Assembly (NCBI GenBank): GCA_945866125.1
Contig: CAMBFZ010000007.1
Coordinates: 73,469-137,468 of the forward strand
Length of the DNA stretch: 64,000 nucleotides
Reading direction: 5' to 3'
DNA from: Bordetella parapertussis
GTDB taxonomy: Bacteria; Pseudomonadota; Gammaproteobacteria; Burkholderiales; Burkholderiaceae_D
Shown here: piece after piece, positions 42,489 through 53,840 of the stretch
Layout: the number at the start of each line of letters is the position of its first letter
Position numbering within the stretch: position 1 is the stretch's first letter
The notes under the pieces: model-generated
Seen by the model: the letters and a program-made list of their open reading frames with translations, nothing else
Databases searched by the model: none
Told to the model about the DNA's origin: nothing
Made by a program: the position numbers and the translations under genes

Positions 42489-42959
42489 ATGACGATAAGT
42501 GCCGAACTGATCGCACGCTTGCTCGCCGCAACCGTACAGTTTTCTGGGCTGCCCGCGATCGACGTGGCAGATTTGCCGCCGGTGGAGCGGGTGACGGCAG
42601 CGGAGCTTTCAAAAAAAATGTGCCCGGAGTCGCCCGAAAAATGCGGCAGTGTTGCAGCCTTGTTTGATACCGAAACTTATCGTATCTACCTGCGCGATAC
42701 CCTGGATTTGGCGACGCCGATGGACAATTCTTTTCTGGTTCACGAGCTCACCCATGTGCTGCAGTTTAAGCAATATGGCGACGCGTATTTTTCAAGCTGC
42801 CGCAAGGTGCTCGATAGCGAGCATGCGGCCTATAAAGTACAGAATAACTATCTGGGCTCTGAAGGTGTGGACTGGCGCGAAGGATTTTTGTTGCGCTTTA
42901 TGCAGTGCCCGCCCGAAGAAGGTGAGGCACTGCAGGAAGATCCACGTGGGCGCAAATGA
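42489..42959 (+). CDS. Putative zinc metallopeptidase-like protein (HExxH)
   Basis: A 156-residue protein with a zincin motif, LVHELTHVLQF (HExxH), near residues 82-92. Two cysteines follow in YFSSCRKVLD, and another pair is near KMCPESPEKC. A signal peptide is not clear. I do not recognise the family beyond the motif. It is divergent from the PQQ dehydrogenase and convergent with the ABC permease gene, so a role in the alcohol system is possible but not shown. Confidence 0.65.
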   Translation: MTISAELIARLLAATVQFSGLPAIDVADLPPVERVTAAELSKKMCPESPEKCGSVAALFDTETYRIYLRDTLDLATPMDNSFLVHELTHVLQFKQYGDAYFSSCRKVLDSEHAAYKVQNNYLGSEGVDWREGFLLRFMQCPPEEGEALQEDPRGRK

Positions 42960-42968
42960 ACGGTGACG

Positions 42969-43775
42969 TCAGCCCGGCCGTGCGGACTTGACTAGGCCGC
43001 GTTGCGGATCGTAGCCAGCTGCTGCAATCAGATAAAACACCACTGTTGCCAGCGCCACCACGGCCAGAGAAAGCGATGCGAGCTGCCCGTAAAACGCTGC
43101 GCGCAGAGCCTCGATGGCGTGGGTAAAAGGGTTGATCGCAGCGAGTCGATAAATCCACTCAGCGCCGCCGTCCTTCATGCGCGCGATCGGATACAGCGCC
43201 GACGATAAAAAAAACATGGGGAAGATGACGAAATTCATCGTGCCTGCGAAATTTTCTAGTTGTTTGATATAGACCGACAAGACTAGGCCGAAGGCCGACA
43301 GCATCAACGCACCTAAAATCAGTACCGGTAATCCGATGATGACCTGCAGCGGTGAGAGACCGATCTGCCACCAGACGGCAACGATCAAAAATGCGACGGC
43401 CTGCAAGACGGACAGAAATGCGCCGCCTGCGAGTTTGCAGGCCAGCAGATAGCCGCGTGGTAGGGGTGCGGTCAGCAGCAGCCGCATCACCCCCATCTCG
43501 CGGTCATAGACCATCGCCAGAGAAGACTGCATGCCGTTAAAGAGGCACACCATCAGCGCTAAGCCCGGTGCCATATAGAGTCGGTAATCCAGGTTGGGAT
43601 CAAAGGGAATCACGTTGCCCAGATCGGGCACTTGCCGAAATCCTGCGGCGAACACCACCATCCAGAGCAGCGGCCTGACCAGAGACGACGCAAGCCGGCC
43701 TGGTTGGCGCAGAAATTTATGGACTTCGCGGCCGGCGATGGCCGCTAACGCCAAGCGTGCGTGGGTCAGATTCAT
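42969..43775 (-). CDS. ABC-2 type transporter permease (PedC-like)
   Basis: A 268-residue permease with six hydrophobic helices and the ABC-2 motif region MFFLSSALYPIARM. It resembles the permease found with PQQ alcohol dehydrogenases (PedC type). The start overlaps the stop of the ATPase gene by ATGA. The exported molecule is not known; release of an inhibitory alcohol, aldehyde or cofactor-related compound has been suggested for such pairs, and that is not visible in the sequence. Confidence 0.82.
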   Translation of the reverse strand: MNLTHARLALAAIAGREVHKFLRQPGRLASSLVRPLLWMVVFAAGFRQVPDLGNVIPFDPNLDYRLYMAPGLALMVCLFNGMQSSLAMVYDREMGVMRLLLTAPLPRGYLLACKLAGGAFLSVLQAVAFLIVAVWWQIGLSPLQVIIGLPVLILGALMLSAFGLVLSVYIKQLENFAGTMNFVIFPMFFLSSALYPIARMKDGGAEWIYRLAAINPFTHAIEALRAAFYGQLASLSLAVVALATVVFYLIAAAGYDPQRGLVKSARPG

Positions 43776-44530
43776 GCTGTCTTCTCCGGCGCGCGCGTCA
43801 AATGCAAAAACGCTGTGGTCAGGTTGGTGTGATGATTGAGTTTCATGAGGGCTTCAGCGGTGCCATCGAAGCGTACCGCGCCGGCGGCCATCACGACGAT
43901 TCGGTCGGCGGCTTCGGCTTCATCCACCAGGTGCGTCGCCCAGAGCACGCCCATGCCATGTTCGCGGCATAGCGCTTTGACATCCGAAAGGATTGATGCG
44001 CGTGAGGCGGGGTCGATGCCGACGGTGGCTTCGTCCATGAGCAGCATGTGGGGCTCGGACAGCAGCGCGCGGGCTAGTTCAACCTTGCGCCGTGTGCCGC
44101 CTGAGAGCGCGCGACACGCATCGTTGGCGCGTTCAGTCAGCCCAAAGCGATCCAGCCAATGCGCGATGCGGCTGCGTGCTTCAAGCCGCGGAATGCCATG
44201 CAGGTCGGTTTGAAATTGCATATTGGCGCGCACCGATAAATCAAGATCCAATGCAGGTTGTTGAAATACGATGCCAAGATAGGCAAGTGCTGCGATGGGA
44301 TTGACGCTGATGTCGATACCGGCGATGGTGGCTTGACCTGCGTCGGCAGTGAATAAGCCGGAAAGCATTTGAAATAACGTTGATTTGCCGGCCCCGTTTG
44401 GCCCGAGGAGTGCGACGAATTCGCCGCCATGAACATCGAAACTGACGGCGTCAACCGCGCGTCTGGCACCAAAGGACTTGACCAGGCCAGAAACGCAGAG
44501 CGGGGTAGGAAAAAGTGGTGCGGATGACAA
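43772..44530 (-). CDS. ABC transporter ATP-binding protein, PQQ alcohol dehydrogenase-associated
   Basis: A 252-residue ATPase. Walker A GPNGAGKST, signature LSGGTRRKVELARALL, Walker B MLLMDEATVGIDPASR. The start is TTG 44530, preceded by TGAGG at suitable spacing; no in-frame ATG gives a full domain. Together with the permease it forms a two-gene exporter. Position next to the quinoprotein locus fits the family of ATPases conserved with PQQ alcohol dehydrogenases. Confidence 0.82.
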   Translation of the reverse strand: MSSAPLFPTPLCVSGLVKSFGARRAVDAVSFDVHGGEFVALLGPNGAGKSTLFQMLSGLFTADAGQATIAGIDISVNPIAALAYLGIVFQQPALDLDLSVRANMQFQTDLHGIPRLEARSRIAHWLDRFGLTERANDACRALSGGTRRKVELARALLSEPHMLLMDEATVGIDPASRASILSDVKALCREHGMGVLWATHLVDEAEAADRIVVMAAGAVRFDGTAEALMKLNHHTNLTTAFLHLTRAPEKTA

Positions 44531-44801
44531 GCGCGAACCTCATGAGGTTGTTTTTATTTTGCGATTGTAACTGTTACTTATTTTTGGCGGACAAGTCTTG
44601 CAAAACCATGTGGCCGCAACACTGATCCGCACCGCTATTTGTCAACCGACAAGGCTGCGACCGGATGTGTCAAAGTGTGAAGATTAGTTTCAATATGTAA
44701 CGGCTTTGGGTAACGTCGATCTTTCGAAATTAAGATTCAGTTGCGCCTTATAAAGCGTTTAAAAACCCGATCACTTAATCTGATAATTAGAAGGAATTCA
44801 C

Positions 44802-44978
44802 ATGAAAAATTTTGCTTTCATTACCGCCTTAATTTTCGCCTCGTCCGGTGCCTTTGCTGAAACCGTCAAACCGACTGAAACGGCTCCCCCAGCTTCGGTG
44901 CAAAAGCCAGCGAAACACGGACATGCAGCAAAGTCAAAACATGCGGAAGTAAAAGCGGGCAGCGAAAAGTCGAAGTAA
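44802..44978 (+). CDS. Small secreted Lys/His-rich protein
   Basis: A 58-residue protein. Residues 1-20 form a signal peptide (MKNFAFITALIFASSGAFAE). The mature part is rich in Lys, Ala, Pro and His (KPAKHGHAAKSKHAEVKAG) and probably disordered. A strong ribosome site (AAGGAATTCAC) precedes ATG 44802, and a clear terminator follows at 45020. Similar tiny basic periplasmic proteins are common in Burkholderiales; function unknown. Confidence 0.75.
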   Translation: MKNFAFITALIFASSGAFAETVKPTETAPPASVQKPAKHGHAAKSKHAEVKAGSEKSK

Positions 44979-45019
44979 TAACGCTTAAGCTTTTTCTGTT
45001 TAGCGTTTTCAATTTGACG

Positions 45020-45042
45020 GGGCCGAGAAATCGGCCCTTTTT
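45020..45042 (+). terminator. Rho-independent terminator after the small secreted protein gene
   Basis: GGGCCGA and TCGGCCC form a perfect 7-bp stem around a GAAA tetraloop, followed by TTTTT. It lies 42 bases after the stop. Confidence 0.9.
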
Positions 45043-45196
45043 CAATTAATTGGGCTGACACTTTTGAGGAATTTTTATCGTTTCGACTGCATGATCAAGG
45101 GAAATGTGTCCGCCCTTGAAAAGGCGTCAAGCAAAACCACGGAGGTATGGCAAGGCTGAATTTTCGCTGCTACATTGCGCAAGCGGGAAAAATTAT

Positions 45197-46237
45197 TTAG
45201 ACAGAATTATTTTGTAAACGCACCCAAGGCGTTCCAGATCGCCACGTTTCTTTCCAAGCCTCAGGCATAACCAGCGCTAACGCGCCGATGTCGGTCACGA
45301 GTGCATTGAGGGCTGCGCCGCGCACGGTCACACCGGCTGTCAGTGCCGCAAAGCGCGAACTGATTTCTGCTTGCACCAATGGGTTGAGCAAGTCGGCATG
45401 ATGTTGCCACACGCTACCGCCGACCAGAATACAGCGAGTGTCGAGTGTTGCAGCGAGATTGTATAAACCCCGACCAAACCAGCGTGCTGCCTCTTGCACA
45501 GTAGATAGTGCCGCGGCTTCGCCTGCATCTGCTGCCGCAAATAAGTCGCTCGCGGTGCGGCCAAACCGATTGCCTAGATTGCGGCCGGATACTAAACCTT
45601 CGAGGTCTCCTTGATTGCCGCAGCCGCAGAGTGCGGAAGATGTCTCGGAGAGAAGCATATGGCCCGCATGGCCGGCATTGCCGTGTTTGCCGCGCAGGAT
45701 ATGTCCATCGACACATAAGCCAAAACCGATGCCGGTACTCCAGGTAACGTAGATGCAGTTGGGCTCGTGCTGCGCTGCGCCGAAGCAGCGCTCAGCCGTT
45801 AGCGCAGCGATGCAATCGTTTTCGATAACGACAGTGGAAAATTGCGCACGTAATGGCGCCTCAAGCGGGATGAAGGTCCAGTCGTTTGGCAAATCGTCAC
45901 TGCGGGTGAGTCCGCCACAGAGATTGGGTGCAACTAGCCCTAGCTGTTGCTCTTGAAAAGCAAAGGGCCCGCAAGAGCTGACGCCCAAGTGGGTGATGGC
46001 GGTAGCGCCCGCTTTTTTGCGGGCAGCGTCGAGCAAGGCTAAGGCTTGCTCACCAATCGCGTCTGCGTTGCCGGTTTTGATGGTTGGCTCGACGACACGC
46101 ACCAAGGGGCCTGCGGCGTTCGCAATGGTTGCGGCCATTTTGCTGCCGCCAATATCAAGCGCTGCGATAAAAAAAGAATCCATGCCTGCCCGCTGTGTTG
46201 ACTGAACTGCCGCTGCTGTGCTCGTGCGTGAGCGCAT
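45197..46237 (-). CDS. ROK-family sugar kinase
   Basis: Up to 346 residues. The N-terminal phosphate loop ALDIGGSKMAA, the zinc-binding CGCGNQGDLEGLVSG and GNAGHAGHMLL are diagnostic of ROK sugar kinases. Start ATG 46237 follows GAGAGG; ATG 46183 would give a more typical N-terminus (MDSFFIAALDIGG) and is a real alternative. Likely phosphorylates glucose, N-acetylglucosamine or a related hexose; the substrate cannot be read here. It lies downstream of ettA on the same strand. Confidence 0.85.
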   Translation of the reverse strand: MRSRTSTAAAVQSTQRAGMDSFFIAALDIGGSKMAATIANAAGPLVRVVEPTIKTGNADAIGEQALALLDAARKKAGATAITHLGVSSCGPFAFQEQQLGLVAPNLCGGLTRSDDLPNDWTFIPLEAPLRAQFSTVVIENDCIAALTAERCFGAAQHEPNCIYVTWSTGIGFGLCVDGHILRGKHGNAGHAGHMLLSETSSALCGCGNQGDLEGLVSGRNLGNRFGRTASDLFAAADAGEAAALSTVQEAARWFGRGLYNLAATLDTRCILVGGSVWQHHADLLNPLVQAEISSRFAALTAGVTVRGAALNALVTDIGALALVMPEAWKETWRSGTPWVRLQNNSV

Positions 46238-46295
46238 GCGTACCTCTCACGGCTAGCCTGTCAATGAGAGTGGCCCTATCAGCAATAGGTTTCCT

Positions 46296-46325
46296 GCATC
46301 GTGCAGGCAGTGGTCTGCACGATGC
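46296..46325. repeat. Perfect inverted repeat between ettA and the ROK kinase gene
   Basis: GCATCGTGCAG and CTGCACGATGC pair over 11 bp with an 8-nt loop, 23 bases past the ettA stop. No T-run follows; it may act as a transcript-end hairpin. Confidence 0.55.
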
Positions 46326-46347
46326 CTGACGCTGCTAACCCGCACCC

Positions 46348-48018
<1,671 letters not shown>

Positions 48019-48173
48019 TGAATGTCGTGATTAAAAAATAGGAAAGTGCGGCGAAATGCCACAAGACCGGCACAGGATAACCGATCATCTCGCTTGGGTA
48101 CAGAACAGGCCGCGTCGCACGCTGACGCCTATCGGTGTGCGTTGTGCGTTGTGCGATCAAATTGGAGTAAGTA

Positions 48174-49049
48174 TCAGCGCGCTCTGTTGAGCCAGGCTTG
48201 ATACAAGCCCTCAGTGGAATACAGGGCTAGCGCCGACCAGATGATTGCAAAGCCAATCAAGCGGTCGCCGTTAAAGGGTTCGTGATACAGCCAGATGCCG
48301 AGCAGTAGTTGGATGGTAGGTCCGATGTATTGCAGGATGCCCAGGACCGATAGCGGGATGCGACGTGCGCCATGGGCAAACAGCAAGAGCGGGATAGCTG
48401 TTACCGGTCCGGCCGCAATCAGCAGCGCTGTGATGGTCCAGGATCCTTCGCCAAAGCTGTGTGACGCACCGCTGTCGGGGATGAACAGAAAGCCCAAGGC
48501 CAGTGGCAGCATGATCAGGGTTTCGACGCTCAGCCCTTCGAGTGCCCCGAGCGAGGCGGTTTTACGTAGCAGGCCATAGAGGCCGAATGATACGGCCAGC
48601 GTCAAGCCTATCCAGGGCAGTTGGCCGGCACTGAGGGTGAGCCAGACTACGCCGCTGGCAGCGAGTGCTACGCAGACCCATTGACCGCGCCGCAACCGCT
48701 CTCCCAGCATGAGTCCAAACAATACATTCACCAGCGGTGTGATGAAATAGCCAAGCGTGGCATCAATGATCTGACCGGCATTGACGGCCCAGATGTAGAC
48801 CACCCAGTTGGAGGTGAGCATGAGCGCGCTGGCGGCAAAGCTGAGCAAGACCGTGGGTCGCTTTGTGATCTGGGATAACCATCCCCATTGCCGACGCACC
48901 AGCAAAATGCCGACTAAAAAAACGACTGACCAGCAGACGCGGTTGGCCAGAATTTCCAGCGACGGGATGGTGTGCAGTGCCTTGAGATAAATCGGGAAGG
49001 CACCCCAAATCAAAAATGCCAGCCCGGCCGACAATACGCCTGTGAGCAT
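48174..49049 (-). CDS. rarD: EamA-family transporter RarD
   Basis: A 291-residue inner-membrane protein with about ten hydrophobic helices and the RarD opening GVLSAGLAFLIWGAFPIYLK. ATG 49049 gives this canonical N-terminus; the open frame upstream runs into the next gene and is rejected. RarD-type members of the drug/metabolite transporter superfamily are named for a chloramphenicol phenotype; their natural substrate is unclear. Confidence 0.85.
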   Translation of the reverse strand: MLTGVLSAGLAFLIWGAFPIYLKALHTIPSLEILANRVCWSVVFLVGILLVRRQWGWLSQITKRPTVLLSFAASALMLTSNWVVYIWAVNAGQIIDATLGYFITPLVNVLFGLMLGERLRRGQWVCVALAASGVVWLTLSAGQLPWIGLTLAVSFGLYGLLRKTASLGALEGLSVETLIMLPLALGFLFIPDSGASHSFGEGSWTITALLIAAGPVTAIPLLLFAHGARRIPLSVLGILQYIGPTIQLLLGIWLYHEPFNGDRLIGFAIIWSALALYSTEGLYQAWLNRAR

Positions 49050-49119
49050 AAAAACAAATCCAGTCGAAACGAGTGTTGCAGGTTGGCCGGCGGCGCCTTG
49101 CGCTGCCGCCAAATGCCAT

Positions 49120-52100
49120 TTACATATTGCGCCGATACTGCCCACCCACTGCAAACAACGCATCGGTAATTTGTCCCAGCGAACAAACGCGCACGGCATC
49201 CATCAGCATGGCAAAGACATTGTTGTCTTCTATGACTGCGCGTTGTAAAGCAGCCAGCGTTGCGGCGGCTTGGGCTTGATGTTGATGATGAAAATTTGCC
49301 AGCCGCTGTAGTTGCGATTGTTTTTCTTCGTCGGTTGAACGGGCCAGTTCGAGTTGGGCCTGCACGGTACCGCCTTTGGGATTGCGGAAGGTGTTGACGC
49401 CGATGATGGGTAAGGTGCCATCGTGTTTCTGGTGTTCATATAGCATTGACTCTTCTTGGATTTTGCCGCGCTGGTACCCGGTTTCCATTGCGCCAAGTAC
49501 CCCGCCGCGTTCGGCGATACGTTCAAACTCTTGCAGCACGGCCTCTTCGACCAGATCAGTGAGTTCTTCGATGATGAAGCTGCCTTGATTGGGATTTTCA
49601 TTTTTGGCCAGCCCCCATTCACGGTTGATGATGAGTTGAATGGCTAGGGCCCGGCGCACGGATTCGTCAGTTGGCGTGGTGATGGCTTCGTCATACGCAT
49701 TGGTATGGAGCGAATTACAGTTATCGTAAATAGCAATCAGCGCTTGCAACGTGGTGCGGATATCGTTGAAATCGACTTCTTGCGCATGCAGCGAGCGCCC
49801 CGATGTTTGGATGTGATATTTGAGTTTTTGTGCGCGCTCATTGGCGCCGTATTTTTCACGCATGGCGATGGCCCACAGGCGACGGGCCACACGGCCGAGC
49901 ACGGTGTATTCGGGATCCATACCGTTGCTGAAGAAGAAGGACAGGTTGGGCGCAAAGTCGTCAATATTCATGCCGCGAGCCAGGTAGGCTTCGACAAAAG
50001 TAAAGCCATTGGATAGCGTGAACGCGAGTTGCGAGATCGGGTTGGCACCGGCCTCGGCGATGTGATACCCCGAGATTGATACGGAATAAAAATTGCGTAC
50101 CTGATGCTCAACAAAATATTGCTGAATATCGCCCATGACCTTGAGTGAAAACTCGGTAGAAAATATGCAGGTGTTTTGGCCTTGATCTTCTTTCAGGATG
50201 TCAGCCTGTACGGTGCCTCGCACGTTTTGTAACACCCAGGCGCGCACTTGTGCGGCTTCGTCGGCGTTGGCCTCACGTCCTTTGTCGGCCTTGAATTTGC
50301 TGAGTTGCTGATCAATTGCCGTGTTCATGAACATTGCCAAAATCGTCGGCGCGGGGCCATTGATGGTCATTGAGACGGACGTCGTCGGATCGCACAAATC
50401 AAAGCCATCGTAGAGGATTTTCATATCATCGAGCGTGGCAATCGAGACACCGGAGTTACCGACTTTGCCGTAAATATCGGGACGCAATGCGGGATCGGCA
50501 CCATACAAGGTGACGGAATCAAAGGCTGTTGAGAGCCGTTTGGCCGGCATGCCTTCAGAGACGAGTTTGAAGCGGCGGTTGGTGCGAAACGCATCGCCTT
50601 CACCGGCGAACATGCGGGTTGGGTCTTCGTTCTCGCGCTTGAATGCAAATACGCCTGCTGTGTAGGGGAAAGCGCCCGGCACATTTTCCAGCATCAGCCA
50701 GCGCAGCTGATCACCATGGTCTGCGTAGCGCGGCAGAGAGACTTTGCGGATGGTGGTGCCTGATAAGGTCTTCCAGGTCAGGCGTGTGCGTATTTCTTTG
50801 TCGCGCACCGTGACGACATAATCGTCACCTGCATAAGCATCTTGCAGCGCGGGCCAGTCGGCGATAAGTTTTTTTGCTGCAGGGTCGAGCGCGGTGTCGC
50901 GTGCGGCGATCACGCTGTCGATGTCGGCGCTTTTGCCAGCGGCGGTCAGCATGCGCTTTGCTTCGGTAAGTTGCTGGCGCTCGCGTGCCAACGTGACATG
51001 CTTGGCGGTGAAGCGGTGGTAGCCGCGCACGGTGTCGGCAATCTCGGCCAGATAGCGGCTGCGTGCTGGCGGCACGATGGCATTACGGCCAGAAGAAAAA
51101 CGCACACCGGTTGCGGCAAGTTGACCCGGTTGCAGCTTGAGACCGAGGGTGGCTAGCTTAGGTAGCAGGCCGTGGTACAGGGCGGTGACACCGTCGTCAT
51201 TGAAGCGCGAGGCTTGCGTCCCGAAGACGGGCATTTGTTCCGGACTTTCGCTCCAGAGTTCACGGTTGCGCTGGTATTGCTTGGCGACGTCACGCAACGC
51301 ATCTTGTGATCCTTTGCGATCAAATTTATTGATGGCGACGTAGTCGGCAAAGTCGAGCATGTCGATTTTTTCGAGCTGGGAAGCGGCACCAAATTCAGGT
51401 GTCATCACATATAAGCTGCAATCGACGTGCGGCACAATGGCCGCATCCCCTTGTCCGATGCCGGAGGTCTCGACGATGATCAGATCAAAGCCAGCCACGC
51501 GGCACGCGGCGATCACGTCAGGCAGTGCCTGCGAAATTTCGGAGCCGGCTTCACGGGTCGCCAGTGAGCGCATGAAGACGCGGCCGCCGTTATGCCATGG
51601 CGCAATCGCGTTCATGCGGATACGGTCACCCAATAGCGCACCACCAGATTTGCGACGGGAAGGGTCGATCGAGATCACGGCGATGTTGAGTTCGTCGTGT
51701 TGATCAAGTCTTAGGCGGCGGATGATTTCGTCGGTCAGGGAAGATTTGCCAGCGCCGCCGGTGCCGGTGATACCCAGGGCCGGCACTTTATTCTGGTTCG
51801 CTGCCTGGTGCAGAGCGTTTTTTAGTGTTGCCGAGACCTTGTCGTTTTCAAGCGCGGTGATGAGTTGTGCGAGTGGGCGCTGGCGAGCCACGATATCGCC
51901 CTGTGTGAGCGCATCAATGCTGGTCGGCGCCTGCAGGGATAAATCCACATCGCAGGCTTTGATCATGGTTTGAATCATGCCGACAAGACCCATGCGTTGG
52001 CCGTCTTCGGGACTGAAAATGCGTGACACGCCGTAGTTGTGCAGGTCGGTGATTTCGGCCGGCACGATGACGCCGCCGCCGCCGCCAAAAACTTTGATAT

Positions 52101-52398
52101 GGGCACCACCGCGCTCACGCAGCAGGTCGATCATGTATTTGAAGTATTCGACGTGACCGCCCTGATAGCTGGATAGCGCGATACCTTGCGCGTCTTCCTG
52201 CAGTGCGGCAGTGACGATTTCGTCAACTGAGCGGTTGTGGCCGAGATGGATGACTTCTGCGCCTTGCGCCATCAGAATGCGCCGCATGATATTGATCGAA
52301 GCGTCATGGCCATCGAATAGCGATGCTGCGGTGACAAAACGAACTTTGTTAGCGGGCTTGTAGGTGCTGAGGTTTTGCGACACTGAGAGGTCAGTCAT
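49120..52398 (-). CDS. icmF: Fused isobutyryl-CoA mutase IcmF
   Basis: A 1092-residue three-part enzyme. The N-terminal B12-binding domain (~20-150) has DGHDASINIMRRIL (the cobalt-ligating DxHxxG-type motif). A MeaB-like GTPase chaperone follows (~200-430, P-loop GTGGAGKSS). The C-terminal ~550 residues are the substrate-binding TIM barrel of the methylmalonyl-CoA mutase superfamily (FNSISISGYHI-like segment reads FYSVSISGYHIAEAG). It interconverts isobutyryl- and n-butyryl-CoA, or related short branched acyl-CoAs. It fits with the leucine-type catabolism genes at the start of the window. No frame damage seen. Confidence 0.95.
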   Translation of the reverse strand: MTDLSVSQNLSTYKPANKVRFVTAASLFDGHDASINIMRRILMAQGAEVIHLGHNRSVDEIVTAALQEDAQGIALSSYQGGHVEYFKYMIDLLRERGGAHIKVFGGGGGVIVPAEITDLHNYGVSRIFSPEDGQRMGLVGMIQTMIKACDVDLSLQAPTSIDALTQGDIVARQRPLAQLITALENDKVSATLKNALHQAANQNKVPALGITGTGGAGKSSLTDEIIRRLRLDQHDELNIAVISIDPSRRKSGGALLGDRIRMNAIAPWHNGGRVFMRSLATREAGSEISQALPDVIAACRVAGFDLIIVETSGIGQGDAAIVPHVDCSLYVMTPEFGAASQLEKIDMLDFADYVAINKFDRKGSQDALRDVAKQYQRNRELWSESPEQMPVFGTQASRFNDDGVTALYHGLLPKLATLGLKLQPGQLAATGVRFSSGRNAIVPPARSRYLAEIADTVRGYHRFTAKHVTLARERQQLTEAKRMLTAAGKSADIDSVIAARDTALDPAAKKLIADWPALQDAYAGDDYVVTVRDKEIRTRLTWKTLSGTTIRKVSLPRYADHGDQLRWLMLENVPGAFPYTAGVFAFKRENEDPTRMFAGEGDAFRTNRRFKLVSEGMPAKRLSTAFDSVTLYGADPALRPDIYGKVGNSGVSIATLDDMKILYDGFDLCDPTTSVSMTINGPAPTILAMFMNTAIDQQLSKFKADKGREANADEAAQVRAWVLQNVRGTVQADILKEDQGQNTCIFSTEFSLKVMGDIQQYFVEHQVRNFYSVSISGYHIAEAGANPISQLAFTLSNGFTFVEAYLARGMNIDDFAPNLSFFFSNGMDPEYTVLGRVARRLWAIAMREKYGANERAQKLKYHIQTSGRSLHAQEVDFNDIRTTLQALIAIYDNCNSLHTNAYDEAITTPTDESVRRALAIQLIINREWGLAKNENPNQGSFIIEELTDLVEEAVLQEFERIAERGGVLGAMETGYQRGKIQEESMLYEHQKHDGTLPIIGVNTFRNPKGGTVQAQLELARSTDEEKQSQLQRLANFHHQHQAQAAATLAALQRAVIEDNNVFAMLMDAVRVCSLGQITDALFAVGGQYRRNM

Positions 52399-52531
52399 GA
52401 GGGCTCCGGATGTTCTGGACCGCCAAGGGGCGGCGGTGTGACGTTGACGTTAACGTCACTTTCCCCGAAGTATAGCGCGAAATTTTGCGTGATTTACTGT
52501 GCTGCCGCTGGTGAATATCGGCGACGAAACC

Positions 52532-53707
52532 TCAGTTATGCAGACGATCGATAATCATTTTGGCAATTTCGATGGCGGGCGCGCGACCGTCCGGCCCGGC
52601 TGATTGCGAGGTCCATACGACGATGGTGGTGTGGGTGTCGGGGTCGTGCCCCATGAAGGTGTTGTAGCCTGGGACTTCGCCGGTATGGCCATAGTAGCTG
52701 CCGAATTTCGCAAGCCCCAGGCAGTAGCTGGCGGCGCCCGGATTGGTTGAAGTCGGGGTGCAGCTGTCCAGTCTTTGTTGTTGCGTGCTCGGGCTTAGGT
52801 AGGTGCCTTCGACCATTTTTTTGGCAAACTCTGCCAGCTCGCTGGCTGACGCAATGCCCATGCCGGCCGTCCAGCCCCAAGACGTTGTCCAGTCTGTGGT
52901 GTCGTTTGGTTGCAGGGTGCCGGCTCTGGCGGCATCCTGCTTGGCGGGCGATAGCACGCTGGTGTCGATGGTCTCGACGTTGGTGCCAAACTGATAGCCT
53001 CGGGCGTAGGGCGCAGGGAGGGCGGTGTTGTCCAATGGGGGAAAAAAGGTTTTGCTCAGCCCGAGCGGCGTAAACAGTCTTTGTTGAAAGGCCTCAGCAA
53101 CGCTGATGGCGGTGATTTTTTCGATAAGCTGCCCGAGTAGCAGGGTGTTGGTATTGGAATACCGGTAGTTTGTACCCGGCGCGAAATACGGGTCGTGCTT
53201 GAATGCGATTTGAAGAAGAGCGTCAATGGAAAAAGTTTGAGTCGGGTCGTCGTCGAGGCTTTGGTTGAAGGCCTGGTCTGTTGAATAATTGAATAAACCG
53301 CTGCGCATGCTCAACAAGTGTTCGATGGTGATGTTGTCGCCGTTCGGTACGCCAGTGAGGTAGGCAGAGATCGGGTCGCTTAGCTTGAATCGACCCTCAT
53401 CGACGAGCTGCAGGATGACCGTGCCAGTCCAGGTTTTGGTGACGCTGCCGACGCGGAAATGATCGTCTGCCTGCAGGGCGATGTCGCCACCTCGTTCCCT
53501 TTTGCCAAACGCCTGTGTCCAATTTCCTTGGGGTGAGCGAACGACGACTACCGCGCCCGTGGTGAGAGTCTCTATCATGAGGGCCTCAATAGCCGGGCTT
53601 GATGTGATGGCGTAGTGAGGCGGTGAGGTAGGTTGATCGGCGCATCCGTTTAAAGATATTAAGATGCCGGCCCAAAGGCTGTTTCTGATCACATTAAGGG
53701 AGTGCAT
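52532..53707 (-). CDS. Serine hydrolase, class C beta-lactamase family lipoprotein
   Basis: A 391-residue protein with a lipoprotein signal (LISLNGC, Cys at ~22). The active-site motif SVTK (RVGSVTKTW), the YSN motif (YRYSNTN) and HTG (GHTGEVPGY) are the three catalytic elements of class C beta-lactamases and D,D-peptidases. It may be a D-alanyl-D-alanine carboxypeptidase or esterase; true beta-lactamase activity is not implied by family alone. It stands alone between icmF and the GST-like gene. Confidence 0.85.
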   Translation of the reverse strand: MHSLNVIRNSLWAGILISLNGCADQPTSPPHYAITSSPAIEALMIETLTTGAVVVVRSPQGNWTQAFGKRERGGDIALQADDHFRVGSVTKTWTGTVILQLVDEGRFKLSDPISAYLTGVPNGDNITIEHLLSMRSGLFNYSTDQAFNQSLDDDPTQTFSIDALLQIAFKHDPYFAPGTNYRYSNTNTLLLGQLIEKITAISVAEAFQQRLFTPLGLSKTFFPPLDNTALPAPYARGYQFGTNVETIDTSVLSPAKQDAARAGTLQPNDTTDWTTSWGWTAGMGIASASELAEFAKKMVEGTYLSPSTQQQRLDSCTPTSTNPGAASYCLGLAKFGSYYGHTGEVPGYNTFMGHDPDTHTTIVVWTSQSAGPDGRAPAIEIAKMIIDRLHN

Positions 53708-53840
53708 TCGACGCTTTCTCAGATGGTTGATGGACTTAACCTGAAAAATGCGTAACTAGTGTTAATTTTTCGTTCATCTGTGACAGCGATTACAATCGCT
53801 TTTTGTACGTATTCCTCAATAAAAATGACACGGAGACCAG

